Source of the DNA: Bacillota bacterium
Lineage (GTDB): Bacteria; Bacillota; Clostridia; Oscillospirales; Ruminococcaceae
Direction of reading: 5' to 3'
Assembly: GCA_023415575.1 (NCBI GenBank)
Contig: JAEZKF010000052.1
Location: forward strand, 1-6,922
Length of the DNA stretch: 6,922 nucleotides
The translations under genes and the position numbers were made by a program. Below are positions 1 to 5,943 of this stretch, in pieces; the first letter of the stretch is position 1, and every line of letters begins with the position of its first letter. The notes beneath the pieces were generated by a model. It saw nothing but the letters and a program-made list of their open reading frames with translations, searched no databases and was not told the origin of the DNA.

Positions 1-93
1 TTACGGGCGGCAAGTAACAGTCTTACGCAGTTGGCAGACCGTATTACGCGTTTGACGCGTCCGCGAAGAACAGAGGGCTATGCCCGCATGTGA
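1..93 (+). CDS. C-terminal end of an unidentified gene (partial, 5' end outside the window)
   Basis: Frame 1 is open from the window edge for 30 codons to a TGA at 91-93; the other two plus frames hit stops earlier. The peptide ends in a basic stretch (ADRITRLTRPRRTEGYARM). The stop lies 4 bases before a perfect GC-rich hairpin, the usual arrangement of a gene end with a terminator. Its orientation converges with the lipoprotein gene. The segment with N, L, A and D spaced along a probable helix faintly recalls the tail of methyl-accepting chemotaxis proteins, which would suit a motility locus, but this is only a guess. Thirty residues are too few to identify the protein. Confidence 0.4.
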   Translation, partial: LRAASNSLTQLADRITRLTRPRRTEGYARM

Positions 94-97
94 AATA

Positions 98-116
98 CCC
101 CCGGCTTTGCCGGGGG
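98..116. terminator. Bidirectional hairpin terminator between convergent genes
   Basis: CCCCCGGC (98-105) pairs perfectly with GCCGGGGG (109-116) across a 3-base loop, giving an 8-bp stem made only of G:C pairs. The flanks are only mildly T-rich (TATTTCA on the minus strand, ATGCTTATT on the plus strand), so it is not a textbook intrinsic terminator. Its place between the converging gene end at 93 and the lipoprotein stop at 153 supports use in both directions. Confidence 0.65.
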
Positions 117-152
117 ATGCTTATTGCTGCTGGCTCATACGTATCCAGAACT

Positions 153-398
153 TTATTTGGATGCTGTATCGGACTGTGTGCCGCTCGGAGCGCTCTCGTC
201 CATGATAGCACTGCCCATAGAACTGATATCTTCCTCTGCTGTGCTAACCATTGAGGAGACTCCCTCGGTAATCCCTGATGCGATGCTGGCAACCCCGCCG
301 GAAGCTGTCGAAGAAGTGCCTCCCCCCTGCTTGGTGCATCCCGATGCAATTGCGAGCAGTACAAGAGCGGCAGTTATGGGAATGATATATCGTTTCAA
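153..398 (-). CDS. Small predicted lipoprotein, TTG start
   Basis: The 81-residue product opens with a short signal peptide: basic residues after the start, a hydrophobic core, and a lipobox in LVLLAIASGC with the modified cysteine at residue 21. The mature part, about 61 residues, should be lipid-anchored on the outer face of the membrane. It is rich in Ser, Gly, Thr and Ala, and has near-repeats (GVSSM, DISSMGSAIM) that suggest an amphipathic helix before a disordered tail. I see no catalytic motif and do not recognise a family; the function is unknown. The TTG at 398 was chosen because GGAGGG lies 6 bases upstream; in-frame ATGs farther upstream (431, 491) lack a ribosome binding site and would put charged residues before the signal peptide. 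The gene lies 179 bases beyond csrA, past a strong terminator, so it is probably a separate transcript. Confidence 0.75.
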   Translation of the reverse strand: MKRYIIPITAALVLLAIASGCTKQGGGTSSTASGGVASIASGITEGVSSMVSTAEEDISSMGSAIMDESAPSGTQSDTASK

Positions 399-404
399 TG
401 CGTT

Positions 405-410
405 CCCTCC
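405..410 (-). promoter_or_regulatory. Ribosome binding site that fixes the TTG start of the lipoprotein gene
   Basis: GGAGGG lies 6 bases upstream of TTG at 398 on the minus strand. The in-frame ATG at 431 is preceded by an AT-rich run with no Shine-Dalgarno match and lies in one arm of a small inverted repeat (GCACAT at 441-446, ATGTGC at 426-431). Confidence 0.75.
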
Positions 411-476
411 AAATAGTTTTTTAGTGCACATATAAAGTAAATGTGCCCTGTACCTATTTTTGACGAATATAAGCCG

Positions 477-505
477 ATTATACCGTCTCAAATGCTGTTA
501 TGCGA
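477..505 (-). promoter_or_regulatory. Possible vegetative promoter for the lipoprotein gene
   Basis: A perfect TATAAT lies at 477-482 on the minus strand, just downstream of the csrA terminator and about 80 bases before the TTG start. The hexamer 17 bases upstream (TCGCAT, 500-505) is a poor -35 match, so the call rests mainly on the -10 box and its place. I see no sigma-D promoter for this gene. Confidence 0.35.
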
Positions 506-509
506 AATG

Positions 510-553
510 AAAAGGTCTTTGATTTCTGGTTTTGCAGGAATCAAAGACCTTTT
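510..553 (-). terminator. Strong terminator downstream of csrA
   Basis: A perfect 15-bp stem (510-524 with 539-553, core AAAGGTCTTTGATT) closes a 14-base loop. It starts 24 bases after the csrA stop. On the minus strand the stem runs into CTTTTCATTTC. On the plus strand it is followed by a better T-run (CCTTTTTTATTAT), so it may block transcription both ways. It separates the fliW-csrA unit from the lipoprotein gene. Confidence 0.85.
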
Positions 554-577
554 TTATTATAAAAATTAATTACGGGT

Positions 578-823
578 TTACGGATTGTGGTCGGGTTTTT
601 TGCCGAACAAGGAAATTAAATCCTTTGAGACAACCATCGCCTTCGGTACCGCCGCTTCCTTATTTAGCTGTTCAGTTTGAAGCAGCTCGTTACGTACAAC
701 GCGGATATCGCGCGGTGCGTTAATGCCAATCTTGACCTTGTCTCCGGAAACATCCACAATCATCAATTCGATATTATCACCGATAACGATGCCTTCATTG
801 ACTTTTCTTGTAATAACAAGCAT
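578..823 (-). CDS. csrA: CsrA, carbon storage/flagellin translational regulator
   Basis: CsrA is a small dimeric RNA-binding protein that binds GGA motifs near ribosome binding sites and blocks translation; in Bacillus its main target is the flagellin mRNA. The 81-residue product has the family pattern throughout: the MLVITRK strand at residues 1-7 (with the RNA-contacting T5 and R6), IGDNIEL, then KIGINAP and VVRNE ending with the conserved R44. After the core there is a tail of about 30 residues with NKEAA and SKDLISLF. It resembles the C-terminal extension of B. subtilis CsrA, the side on which FliW acts. The ATG shares its A with the last base of the fliW TAA stop (TAATG), and GGGGGAG lies 5 bases upstream inside fliW, so translation of the two should be coupled. 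A strong terminator follows. Confidence 0.97.
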   Translation of the reverse strand: MLVITRKVNEGIVIGDNIELMIVDVSGDKVKIGINAPRDIRVVRNELLQTEQLNKEAAVPKAMVVSKDLISLFGKKPDHNP

Positions 824-1260
824 TACAACTCCCCCTTATCAGTGAATAAGGGATAGCGCACAGGGTAATCCGATTCTAAGATACACTGCATCGCACGGTT
901 ATTCGTAATATTTACAACAACAGGGCTTTTGAGGTTGATGGTGGATTTCTTTGCGTCTTCGGGAACAACTGCAATGGCAAAGTAGCGAAGATCCTCTGTG
1001 CTTTTGGCATCGAGCTCCGCCATGTCTGCGCCGGAGATGGTTGGAACATAATTTTCGTGGTATAAAAACGGGTCAAAAACGATAAAGCAAAGTGCGCTGT
1101 TATCCACACATTGAAGCCACATCGGGGTAATATCCTCATGCGGGTAATGAATCAGCACATATCGGTGGTACTCCTCAAACGCAAGGATCCCTTTGGGAAA
1201 ATAGAGAATGTCGCGCTCGTTGATGTCAATCGTACCGAAATCCCTTGTGGCAATATTCAT
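823..1260 (-). CDS. fliW: FliW, flagellar assembly factor and CsrA antagonist
   Basis: FliW is a cytoplasmic protein that binds CsrA and relieves its repression of flagellin; when flagellin accumulates it captures FliW and frees CsrA, a partner switch that matches flagellin synthesis to export. The 145-residue product has the normal family length. Family features are visible in order: YFPKGILAFEEY near the N-terminus, PMWLQCVDN, FIVFDPFLYHENY, and INLKSPVVVNITNN before a C-terminal YPVRYPL. The ATG at 1260 is chosen because GGAG lies 8 bases upstream; a GTG at 1269 in the same frame overlaps that site (GGAGTG) and cannot use it. The gene has its own sigma-D promoter, lies 111 bases after the yviE-like gene, and overlaps csrA by one base. 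Confidence 0.96.
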   Translation of the reverse strand: MNIATRDFGTIDINERDILYFPKGILAFEEYHRYVLIHYPHEDITPMWLQCVDNSALCFIVFDPFLYHENYVPTISGADMAELDAKSTEDLRYFAIAVVPEDAKKSTINLKSPVVVNITNNRAMQCILESDYPVRYPLFTDKGEL

Positions 1261-1268
1261 ACTAGTCA

Positions 1269-1272
1269 CTCC
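1269..1272 (-). promoter_or_regulatory. Ribosome binding site that fixes the fliW start at 1260
   Basis: GGAG lies 8 bases before ATG at 1260 on the minus strand. The longer reading with GTG at 1267-1269 would begin inside this element, so it is rejected. Confidence 0.75.
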
Positions 1273-1286
1273 AAACCATCTGAAAC

Positions 1287-1313
1287 TTATTGGCGGGGAA
1301 ACAGGATGCCTTA
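1287..1313 (-). promoter_or_regulatory. Sigma-28 (sigma-D/FliA) promoter of fliW-csrA
   Basis: On the minus strand TAAG (1310-1313), 15 bases, then GCCAATAA (1287-1294). The consensus is TAAA-N15-GCCGATAA, so 3 of 4 and 7 of 8 positions match at the exact spacing. Transcription would start about 20 bases before the fliW ATG, a short leader that still includes the ribosome binding site. The -35 element touches the T-run of the preceding terminator. Confidence 0.8.
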
Positions 1314-1361
1314 AAAAAGAGTTCGTTTATCATTAAGACAAAAGTTGCTTAATGATAAACG
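1313..1361 (-). terminator. Terminator of the flgM-to-yviE operon
   Basis: CTTAATGATAAACG (1348-1361) and CGTTTATCATTAAG (1324-1337) form a perfect 14-bp stem with a 10-base loop. On the minus strand the stem is followed, 5 bases on, by six T residues (complement of 1313-1318). It begins 10 bases after the yviE-like stop. The stem is AT-rich and the T-run slightly displaced, so some read-through into fliW is possible. Confidence 0.75.
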
Positions 1362-1371
1362 ATAGCTCAAG

Positions 1372-1995
1372 CTAAGCCTGCATGTCAAAAGCAGGAGGCT
1401 GATAGTTGGGGTCTGCACTGGGTGGAACATAGATGGGGCCACCGATGTACTCGATGATGACCGCCGGACGCTCAAGTACAGTCAGTTCAATCGTCGGGGG
1501 AACAAACTCAAAGCTTGGTCTTGCCGATTCCCAATCGATGTCATACTCATCCATCTCATATTGAATGTTGAGTGTTCCGTCCTTCCAGGTGATGTTGGGC
1601 TTTTGAGACGGAATAAAGCTGAGCATTGTTTCGATGTTGCGGTTAAAGTAGTTCTTCGCAATCTCCGGAATGGGGTTTTGGGATTGCGGGGTATCAGCAA
1701 GAGCATTTCCGTCAGCAACGTACCGTGCAGTTGCCTCATAGGCAATCTGGATTCCTTTTTGTTTTGCCTCAAAGGTTCGATCAAGCGGAGACATAATCCC
1801 TGCGCTTTTCATCGATTCGTAGGTGTCGATGTTGACCTTGATAGGCTCAGAGGTAATCTTAAAACCGCCCTTCTCCCGTGACATAGAAAGCTTGGGGACG
1901 CCCAAAGATTGCTCTCCGGAGGTGTTCTTGAGTTGGGCAGGGGAGGTCTTAAGCTCAATCGAAATCGGCACGGTTGTAATTTTTATCAGTTGCAT
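1372..1995 (-). CDS. yviE: YviE-like DUF6470 family protein of the flagellar locus
   Basis: This 207-residue protein has the size, position and look of the DUF6470 family, whose B. subtilis member YviE lies between flgL and fliW as here. The molecular function of the family is not established. It has no signal peptide and no membrane segment, so it is probably cytoplasmic. Visible parts are an N-terminal strand-rich region (LIKITTVPISIEL), a middle part with a helix around QIAYEATARYVADGNAL (about residues 82-98), and a C-terminal half rich in alternating hydrophobic residues (TIELTVLERPAVIIEYIGG) ending in a proline-rich tail. The start ATG at 1995 has only a weak ribosome binding site (GCGGTG). 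The flgL stop is 69 bases upstream, and a terminator follows the gene. The family call rests on synteny plus general appearance; a remote homologue of another flagellar accessory protein cannot be excluded. Confidence 0.8.
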   Translation of the reverse strand: MQLIKITTVPISIELKTSPAQLKNTSGEQSLGVPKLSMSREKGGFKITSEPIKVNIDTYESMKSAGIMSPLDRTFEAKQKGIQIAYEATARYVADGNALADTPQSQNPIPEIAKNYFNRNIETMLSFIPSQKPNITWKDGTLNIQYEMDEYDIDWESARPSFEFVPPTIELTVLERPAVIIEYIGGPIYVPPSADPNYQPPAFDMQA

Positions 1996-2064
1996 AATAT
2001 CACCGCACTTTTCATGATTGTCATTTAATCTGCTTAATATCCAAACCTGAATTAACCAAACCGG

Positions 2065-3051
2065 TTAACGCAGGTAATCAAACAAAGAATTTTGAATCAG
2101 CCTCGGTCCGATTTGCAGGCAGGTCTTGTAAGCAGTTTCTTCTGTCTTTAAGGCAGTAATGGCAGCTGCGGGGTCAAGCTTCTCAAGTCCGTTCTGCGCC
2201 TCTTGCAATGACAAGGTGTCCGATTCAAGGCGCTCAAGGTTGTAATCGATATAGTTGATGCGGTTACCGAGATCGGCAATCGCTGTCTGGGTATTGGCAT
2301 GCATCGTGTTGAGCTTATCAATATACTTTCTGGCCGTATCGCTGTCAAAGTTATCGGCGCGCAGCATCTCAGCAAGTTTGGTAAGCGCATCGCACACATT
2401 GTTCTCAAGACCGTCTGCATCAAGTCCATATCCGATGAAATCAAGTCCTGATGTGGATATCTTCAGCGCCGTTTGCGGGTCAAGCTTTCCGGTAACGGGG
2501 TCGAATTCCAACCCAAGTCCGATATCAACATAAACATCTTCATTTTTCGGGAACTCAGTCACCGTGGGGTCTGATACCGCAACGCCGTTAAACAATAGAC
2601 GCCCGGTTGCTTCATCTTTGGTAAAAGGGGTTTCATTACTAGTACCGCCAAAAATATAACGACCAGCAAACGAGTTGTTCATCGTTTTAATTATCTCATC
2701 GCGATAGTTTTCAAGCTGTGCCGCCAGAACATCGCGGTCAGAACCGTTGGGGTCGTTTAATGCCTTAACCAGTGTACTCATAGCCTTTTTGATGCTATTG
2801 CCCACTGTAGTTGCCGAGGTCTCAGCCGAGGACAAAAGATCCTTTGCATTTTCAAGGTTGGAATCATACATCTCTATGCGCGCAAGCTGTCTTCTGATTA
2901 AGAACGCCTTAGAGGCAGCAGCCGTATCCTCCGAAACCTTATTAAAGGCGCGCAGGGTGGTGTTTTGCTCCATCAGCTTAGACAGGCGCCCAAGGCTAGC
3001 ACTGTAATTCGTTAGGAACCTTCTTTGGGTCATGCTACCCGTAACTCTCAT
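2065..3051 (-). CDS. flgL: FlgL, hook-filament junction protein (HAP3)
   Basis: FlgL is exported by the flagellar type III system and forms the second junction layer between hook and filament. The 328-residue product begins with the expected MRVTGSM-type coiled-coil segment and ends with the typical YKTCLQIGPRLIQNSLFDYLR helix, which with the N-terminal helix builds the D0/D1 core. Central features include NNSFAGRYIFGGT (about residues 124-136), the usual flagellin-family stretch. The family segment that normally reads SGKKI..PSDDP is here FNKVSEDTAAASKAF (residues 36-50), a variant. GGAGGA lies 7 bases before the ATG. The gene lies 39 bases downstream of flgK in the same operon. A flagellin is excluded by length, by the flgK neighbour and by the C-terminal form. 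Confidence 0.95.
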   Translation of the reverse strand: MRVTGSMTQRRFLTNYSASLGRLSKLMEQNTTLRAFNKVSEDTAAASKAFLIRRQLARIEMYDSNLENAKDLLSSAETSATTVGNSIKKAMSTLVKALNDPNGSDRDVLAAQLENYRDEIIKTMNNSFAGRYIFGGTSNETPFTKDEATGRLLFNGVAVSDPTVTEFPKNEDVYVDIGLGLEFDPVTGKLDPQTALKISTSGLDFIGYGLDADGLENNVCDALTKLAEMLRADNFDSDTARKYIDKLNTMHANTQTAIADLGNRINYIDYNLERLESDTLSLQEAQNGLEKLDPAAAITALKTEETAYKTCLQIGPRLIQNSLFDYLR

Positions 3052-3090
3052 AATCTAATCCTCCATTAAAAGCGGCGGGAGTCAGTTTGC

Positions 3091-4632
3091 TTATAAGCCG
3101 ACGCGTCCCATCTTGTTAATCAGAACATCAAGCATCTCATCAACAGCAGTAATCAGTCTTGCCGCTGCGTTGTAGGATTTCTGATAAACCATCATGTTAA
3201 TGGCTTCTTCGTTTTCCGAAACAGCTGACACAGCGTCTCTTGCATCCAGCAGCTCCAAGGCAACACTGTTGGTTGAGTCACAGGTGCTTTCATAATAGTC
3301 CTTCTGATTGCCGAGCTTGGTTTGGAAATGAATCAGATACCCTTCAAAGGTGCCGGTAAACTCGGTGTAGCCACCGCCACCAAAGGATAGGGTATTGTCC
3401 TCAAACATTGAAATCATCTTTAGGATGTTCGAGTTTGCAAGCTCTCCCTGCGCGGTGTCATTGTTTATTACAATGAACTGCGGGTCGGCAATCCACTCAT
3501 CTGAGATGCGGATATTGCCTGCTGTGAAGGTAGCAGAACCATCCGAGGTTTGGAAGAGGTTACCTCCAAGGACAATGGGATCGCCGTTTGCATCGGTTGC
3601 GTTAATGGTATTGGCAGCATTGAAGGCAGTAGCTAATGTATTGGCAAAGGAGTTGAGAATCTCTCTGTAATACTCAATGCCTTCAAAGCTGTTTTCGCCG
3701 GACGCTGCATAACCTCCCTTACCGTCAAGAAGATTGACATATGCAGTAATAGCGCCGTCCTTGGCCGAATAGTCGGTGCCTGCTATTCCCCATGTAAGGA
3801 CGTTGGCTCCGTTATTGTCCTTAGAAAGATTCAAAGTATCTGCTCTGGTACCAGACAGAACAACCGCACCGCCGAAGGTTAGGGTGATGGTTCCATCCGA
3901 CTCGTTCTTTACAGAAATCTCGCCATATGCCGAGAGCTGGTCAAGCAGGAGGTTGCGGTCATCGTACAGCTCATTCGGGCCGTACGGACCAAGCATTCTG
4001 CGCTCGCCTGTAATTGGGTCAACCGTGGTATTTGAAAGGCAAGCGTCCTTGATCTGTGCGTTGAGCGATGCGAGCTTTTCTAAGATAGAGTTAACGTTTT
4101 GAACACATACATCAAGGGTTGTCTGGTTTTGAGTCACAAGCTGGTCCAGCTTGGAGTTATAAGAATTCATGAGCTGGACAAGGTTTTTAGCCGCCGTAAG
4201 CACAGTGTTGGCAATTTCGGGCTTTTCGGCGTCGGTGGAAACACTCTGAAGCTGCTTTAACAGCTTGCTCATTGCGTCCTGCAAGCCGGAGGATGTTACA
4301 TCATCAAACAGGTTTTCAAGGTCTTTATATCCCGATACAATCGTCTCCAAGCTACCCAGATAGGCCGACTGCTCGCGGTAGCGTGTGTCCAGGTAAGGGT
4401 CGCGGATTTGGCTAACACCGGCGATATATACGCCTTGTCCTGCAAGCGTTGTATTTCCAACGGCATAACGGCTGGTAACGCCGGCTACGGACATCGAAAT
4501 CAAATCGACGCGCTGACGGGTATAGCCTTCCGTATGCATATTTGCAACGTTGTTTCCGACGATATCAAGAGCTTTTTGGCTTGCAACAAGACCGCTACGT
4601 GCGGCTTGGAATCCTAAAAATGTTGGGCGCAT
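3091..4632 (-). CDS. flgK: FlgK, hook-filament junction protein (HAP1)
   Basis: FlgK is exported through the flagellar channel and forms the first junction ring on the hook tip. The 513-residue product has the rod/hook/HAP N-terminus (MRPTFLGFQAARSGL, then NNVANMHTEGYTRQ at residues 27-40, the NIAN..T.GYSRQ motif) and the matching C-terminus (MMVYQKSYNAAARLITAVDE). The middle, about residues 110-430, is the variable junction region, with family-like parts such as PNELYDDRNLLLDQLS. The ATG at 4632 is used because GGAGGA lies 7 bases upstream; a TTG 15 bases earlier overlaps that site and would add five residues (M/L-EEPV) not expected in the family. flgN ends 18 bases upstream; flgL follows. 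Confidence 0.97.
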   Translation of the reverse strand: MRPTFLGFQAARSGLVASQKALDIVGNNVANMHTEGYTRQRVDLISMSVAGVTSRYAVGNTTLAGQGVYIAGVSQIRDPYLDTRYREQSAYLGSLETIVSGYKDLENLFDDVTSSGLQDAMSKLLKQLQSVSTDAEKPEIANTVLTAAKNLVQLMNSYNSKLDQLVTQNQTTLDVCVQNVNSILEKLASLNAQIKDACLSNTTVDPITGERRMLGPYGPNELYDDRNLLLDQLSAYGEISVKNESDGTITLTFGGAVVLSGTRADTLNLSKDNNGANVLTWGIAGTDYSAKDGAITAYVNLLDGKGGYAASGENSFEGIEYYREILNSFANTLATAFNAANTINATDANGDPIVLGGNLFQTSDGSATFTAGNIRISDEWIADPQFIVINNDTAQGELANSNILKMISMFEDNTLSFGGGGYTEFTGTFEGYLIHFQTKLGNQKDYYESTCDSTNSVALELLDARDAVSAVSENEEAINMMVYQKSYNAAARLITAVDEMLDVLINKMGRVGL

Positions 4633-4639
4633 GACAGGT

Positions 4640-4645
4640 TCCTCC
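4640..4645 (-). promoter_or_regulatory. Ribosome binding site that fixes the flgK start at 4632
   Basis: GGAGGA lies 7 bases upstream of ATG at 4632 on the minus strand. A start at the TTG of 4645-4647 would overlap it, so the shorter protein is preferred. Confidence 0.85.
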
Positions 4646-4650
4646 AACTG

Positions 4651-5133
4651 TTAAACTTTTTTAGTTATCAGACTCTTGTTGATTCCTGCGTTGTTTTCGG
4701 CGGGTGCGCCGGTTTTACTGTAAGTATGCATGTCCTGAATATAGCCGGAACGCTCCAGAGTAGATTCGGTATTCTTAAGCCTGAGTTCTATGAGCTCCAT
4801 GCTTTTTGCGTTGACGGCTTTAATCTCCTCCAGAATGCCGAGGAGCTTTTGCCGGTAGGAAAGCAGGCGTTCCTTGTCAGCGGGTTGCGCTTTATTAGCC
4901 ATCTCAAGTAGCGTTAGTCCGTCATCTCCCAGCTCTGTCTGTAGGGAAGAGCGGTTCTTTTCTAAAAGAGAGGCCTTCATAACCATTGCCTGTTCCACCT
5001 TGAGCATCTCCTCAAGCTGGGTTATATCCTTATGAACAATTACCTGATATTTTGATTTTACAAAATCCAGCATGTTGGAATAGAGAGTTATGCTCTCATC
5101 CAGTATGGAGTAGTAAGGATCGTAGCGGCTCAT
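4651..5133 (-). CDS. flgN: FlgN-like export chaperone for FlgK and FlgL
   Basis: FlgN proteins are small helical cytoplasmic chaperones that bind the C-termini of FlgK and FlgL and bring them to the export gate. The 160-residue product fits in size. It is almost wholly helical by composition, with long amphipathic stretches (LDFVKSKYQVIVHKDITQLE and LLGILEEIKAVNAKSMELIE), and has a polar, probably disordered tail after about residue 130. Sequence conservation in this family is low; the call leans on its place between flgM and flgK. The start at 5133 has AGGATGG 6 bases upstream. The in-frame ATG at 5151 has no ribosome binding site and would translate that element, so it is less likely. flgM ends 26 bases upstream and flgK starts 18 bases downstream. 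Confidence 0.88.
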   Translation of the reverse strand: MSRYDPYYSILDESITLYSNMLDFVKSKYQVIVHKDITQLEEMLKVEQAMVMKASLLEKNRSSLQTELGDDGLTLLEMANKAQPADKERLLSYRQKLLGILEEIKAVNAKSMELIELRLKNTESTLERSGYIQDMHTYSKTGAPAENNAGINKSLITKKV

Positions 5134-5139
5134 TGCAAA

Positions 5140-5146
5140 CCATCCT
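5140..5146 (-). promoter_or_regulatory. Ribosome binding site favouring the flgN start at 5133
   Basis: AGGATGG lies 6 bases before ATG at 5133. The alternative ATG at 5151 is preceded by AACACCCA with no Shine-Dalgarno match. The choice changes the protein by only six residues. Confidence 0.6.
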
Positions 5147-5159
5147 TTCATTGGGTGTT

Positions 5160-5465
5160 TTAAATGCGATATTCTACCCCAAGCACTGCAGCGGCGATTT
5201 TCTCACTCAACACAGAATAGGTTCCGTTTGCAATGCTTTCCTTGAGCTGGGCAAGCCGCTCGGCAGAAGCGCCCGCAGAAACCTCGTGCGAAAGGGAAGC
5301 GACGATTGACTGCTGCGGTGTAATACCACTAGCCTCCCTCGACAGCTCCAACCGATCCTGGCGGTCGATTGGAGAAGTCTTGTGCTCAGTTTTTGATTCA
5401 CTGCACTTTGGCGCAGACACATAAGCCTTGTATGCCTGCGAAATATTTGATGGACGAATCGTCAT
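5160..5465 (-). CDS. flgM: FlgM, anti-sigma-28 (anti-sigma-D) factor
   Basis: FlgM binds the flagellar sigma factor and keeps late genes off until the hook is finished. The 101-residue product has the usual layout: a variable, polar N-terminal half likely to be disordered (residues 1-40), a D-x-LELS segment near residue 40 (RLELSREA), and the conserved C-terminal sigma-binding part, in which LKESIANGTYSV and KIAAAVLG (about residues 73-96) match the family's I..GtY.vd...iA..l pattern. GGAG lies 9 bases before the ATG. It is the first gene of the late operon and has a sigma-D promoter about 80 bases upstream, so it should be transcribed by the sigma factor it inhibits (negative feedback), as is known for flgM in other bacteria. 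Confidence 0.95.
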   Translation of the reverse strand: MTIRPSNISQAYKAYVSAPKCSESKTEHKTSPIDRQDRLELSREASGITPQQSIVASLSHEVSAGASAERLAQLKESIANGTYSVLSEKIAAAVLGVEYRI

Positions 5466-5547
5466 AACTTAATACTCCATTTCTAAACAGCAGTATTTTC
5501 GGAGAACTAACATCTTAACCGAATGTATATAATTATCCTCAATGGTT

Positions 5548-5574
5548 TTATCGGTTATTGAGTGAAAAACTTTA
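5548..5574 (-). promoter_or_regulatory. Sigma-28 (sigma-D/FliA) promoter of the flgM operon
   Basis: On the minus strand TAAA (5571-5574), exactly 15 bases, then ACCGATAA (5548-5555). Against TAAA-N15-GCCGATAA only the first base of the -10 element differs. Transcription would begin about 75 bases upstream of the flgM ATG. This is the best sigma-D match in the window. Confidence 0.88.
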
Positions 5575-5752
5575 GCCCCAATACAGGAAAAACCTAAGAA
5601 ATATATAAAAAAAATCTCACAAAATGCAACTGTATCATCAAGGGAATTGCCAAAACAGAACTTGTCCGCGATGCAAAATCACAAAAATAGCGAAAATGTT
5701 TCACTTGTAGAGTATTTTAAAATGCAAATACATGATATATTTGGTCGTTTTA

Positions 5753-5781
5753 TTGACATTTCAATCAAATTCGTGTAACAT
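5753..5781 (+). promoter_or_regulatory. Vegetative (sigma-A type) promoter directed at flgB
   Basis: A perfect TTGACA (5753-5758), a 17-base spacer and TAACAT (5776-5781, 4 of 6 to TATAAT) form the best sigma-A match upstream of flgB. It would give a leader of about 390 bases. A second, weaker possibility is TATAAT at 6055-6060, which lacks a -35 match but is closer to the gene. Confidence 0.6.
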
Positions 5782-5943
5782 AACATTAACATAATTAAAT
5801 GAAATTAATTGCTATTCGGCAATCTGTTTTGGTTTATTTTCCATAAACATGGGGGTCGTGATTGGCAATGGACTATTATCTCATATCATCATTTTGTGTT
5901 CACCAGCCTCAGGCATACTTACCCATCGCTTTTTCCCGCCTGA

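Noticed and set aside
44..364. 106-codon minus-strand frame overlapping the lipoprotein gene
   Set aside because: It is a same-strand shadow in another frame, runs through the terminator hairpin, and has no ribosome binding site or family features.
473..480. GCCGATTA on the plus strand, resembling a sigma-D -10 element
   Set aside because: There is no TAAA-like element at the right distance (CTAT instead) and the only thing downstream is the antisense strand of csrA.
1267..1269. GTG as the fliW start
   Set aside because: It overlaps the GGAG ribosome binding site that serves ATG 1260.
2052..2068. Inverted repeat TTAACC/GGTTAA at the flgL stop
   Set aside because: Only 6 bp and without a T-run; too weak to call a terminator inside the operon.
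4645..4647. TTG as the flgK start
   Set aside because: It overlaps the GGAGGA that serves ATG 4632, and the family begins at the MRPTFLGF methionine.
5599..5629. Possible vegetative promoter for flgM (TTGCAT, 18 bases, TATATT on the minus strand)
   Set aside because: The -35 matches only 3 of 6 in a strongly AT-rich stretch where such matches are expected by chance; the sigma-D promoter explains the operon better.
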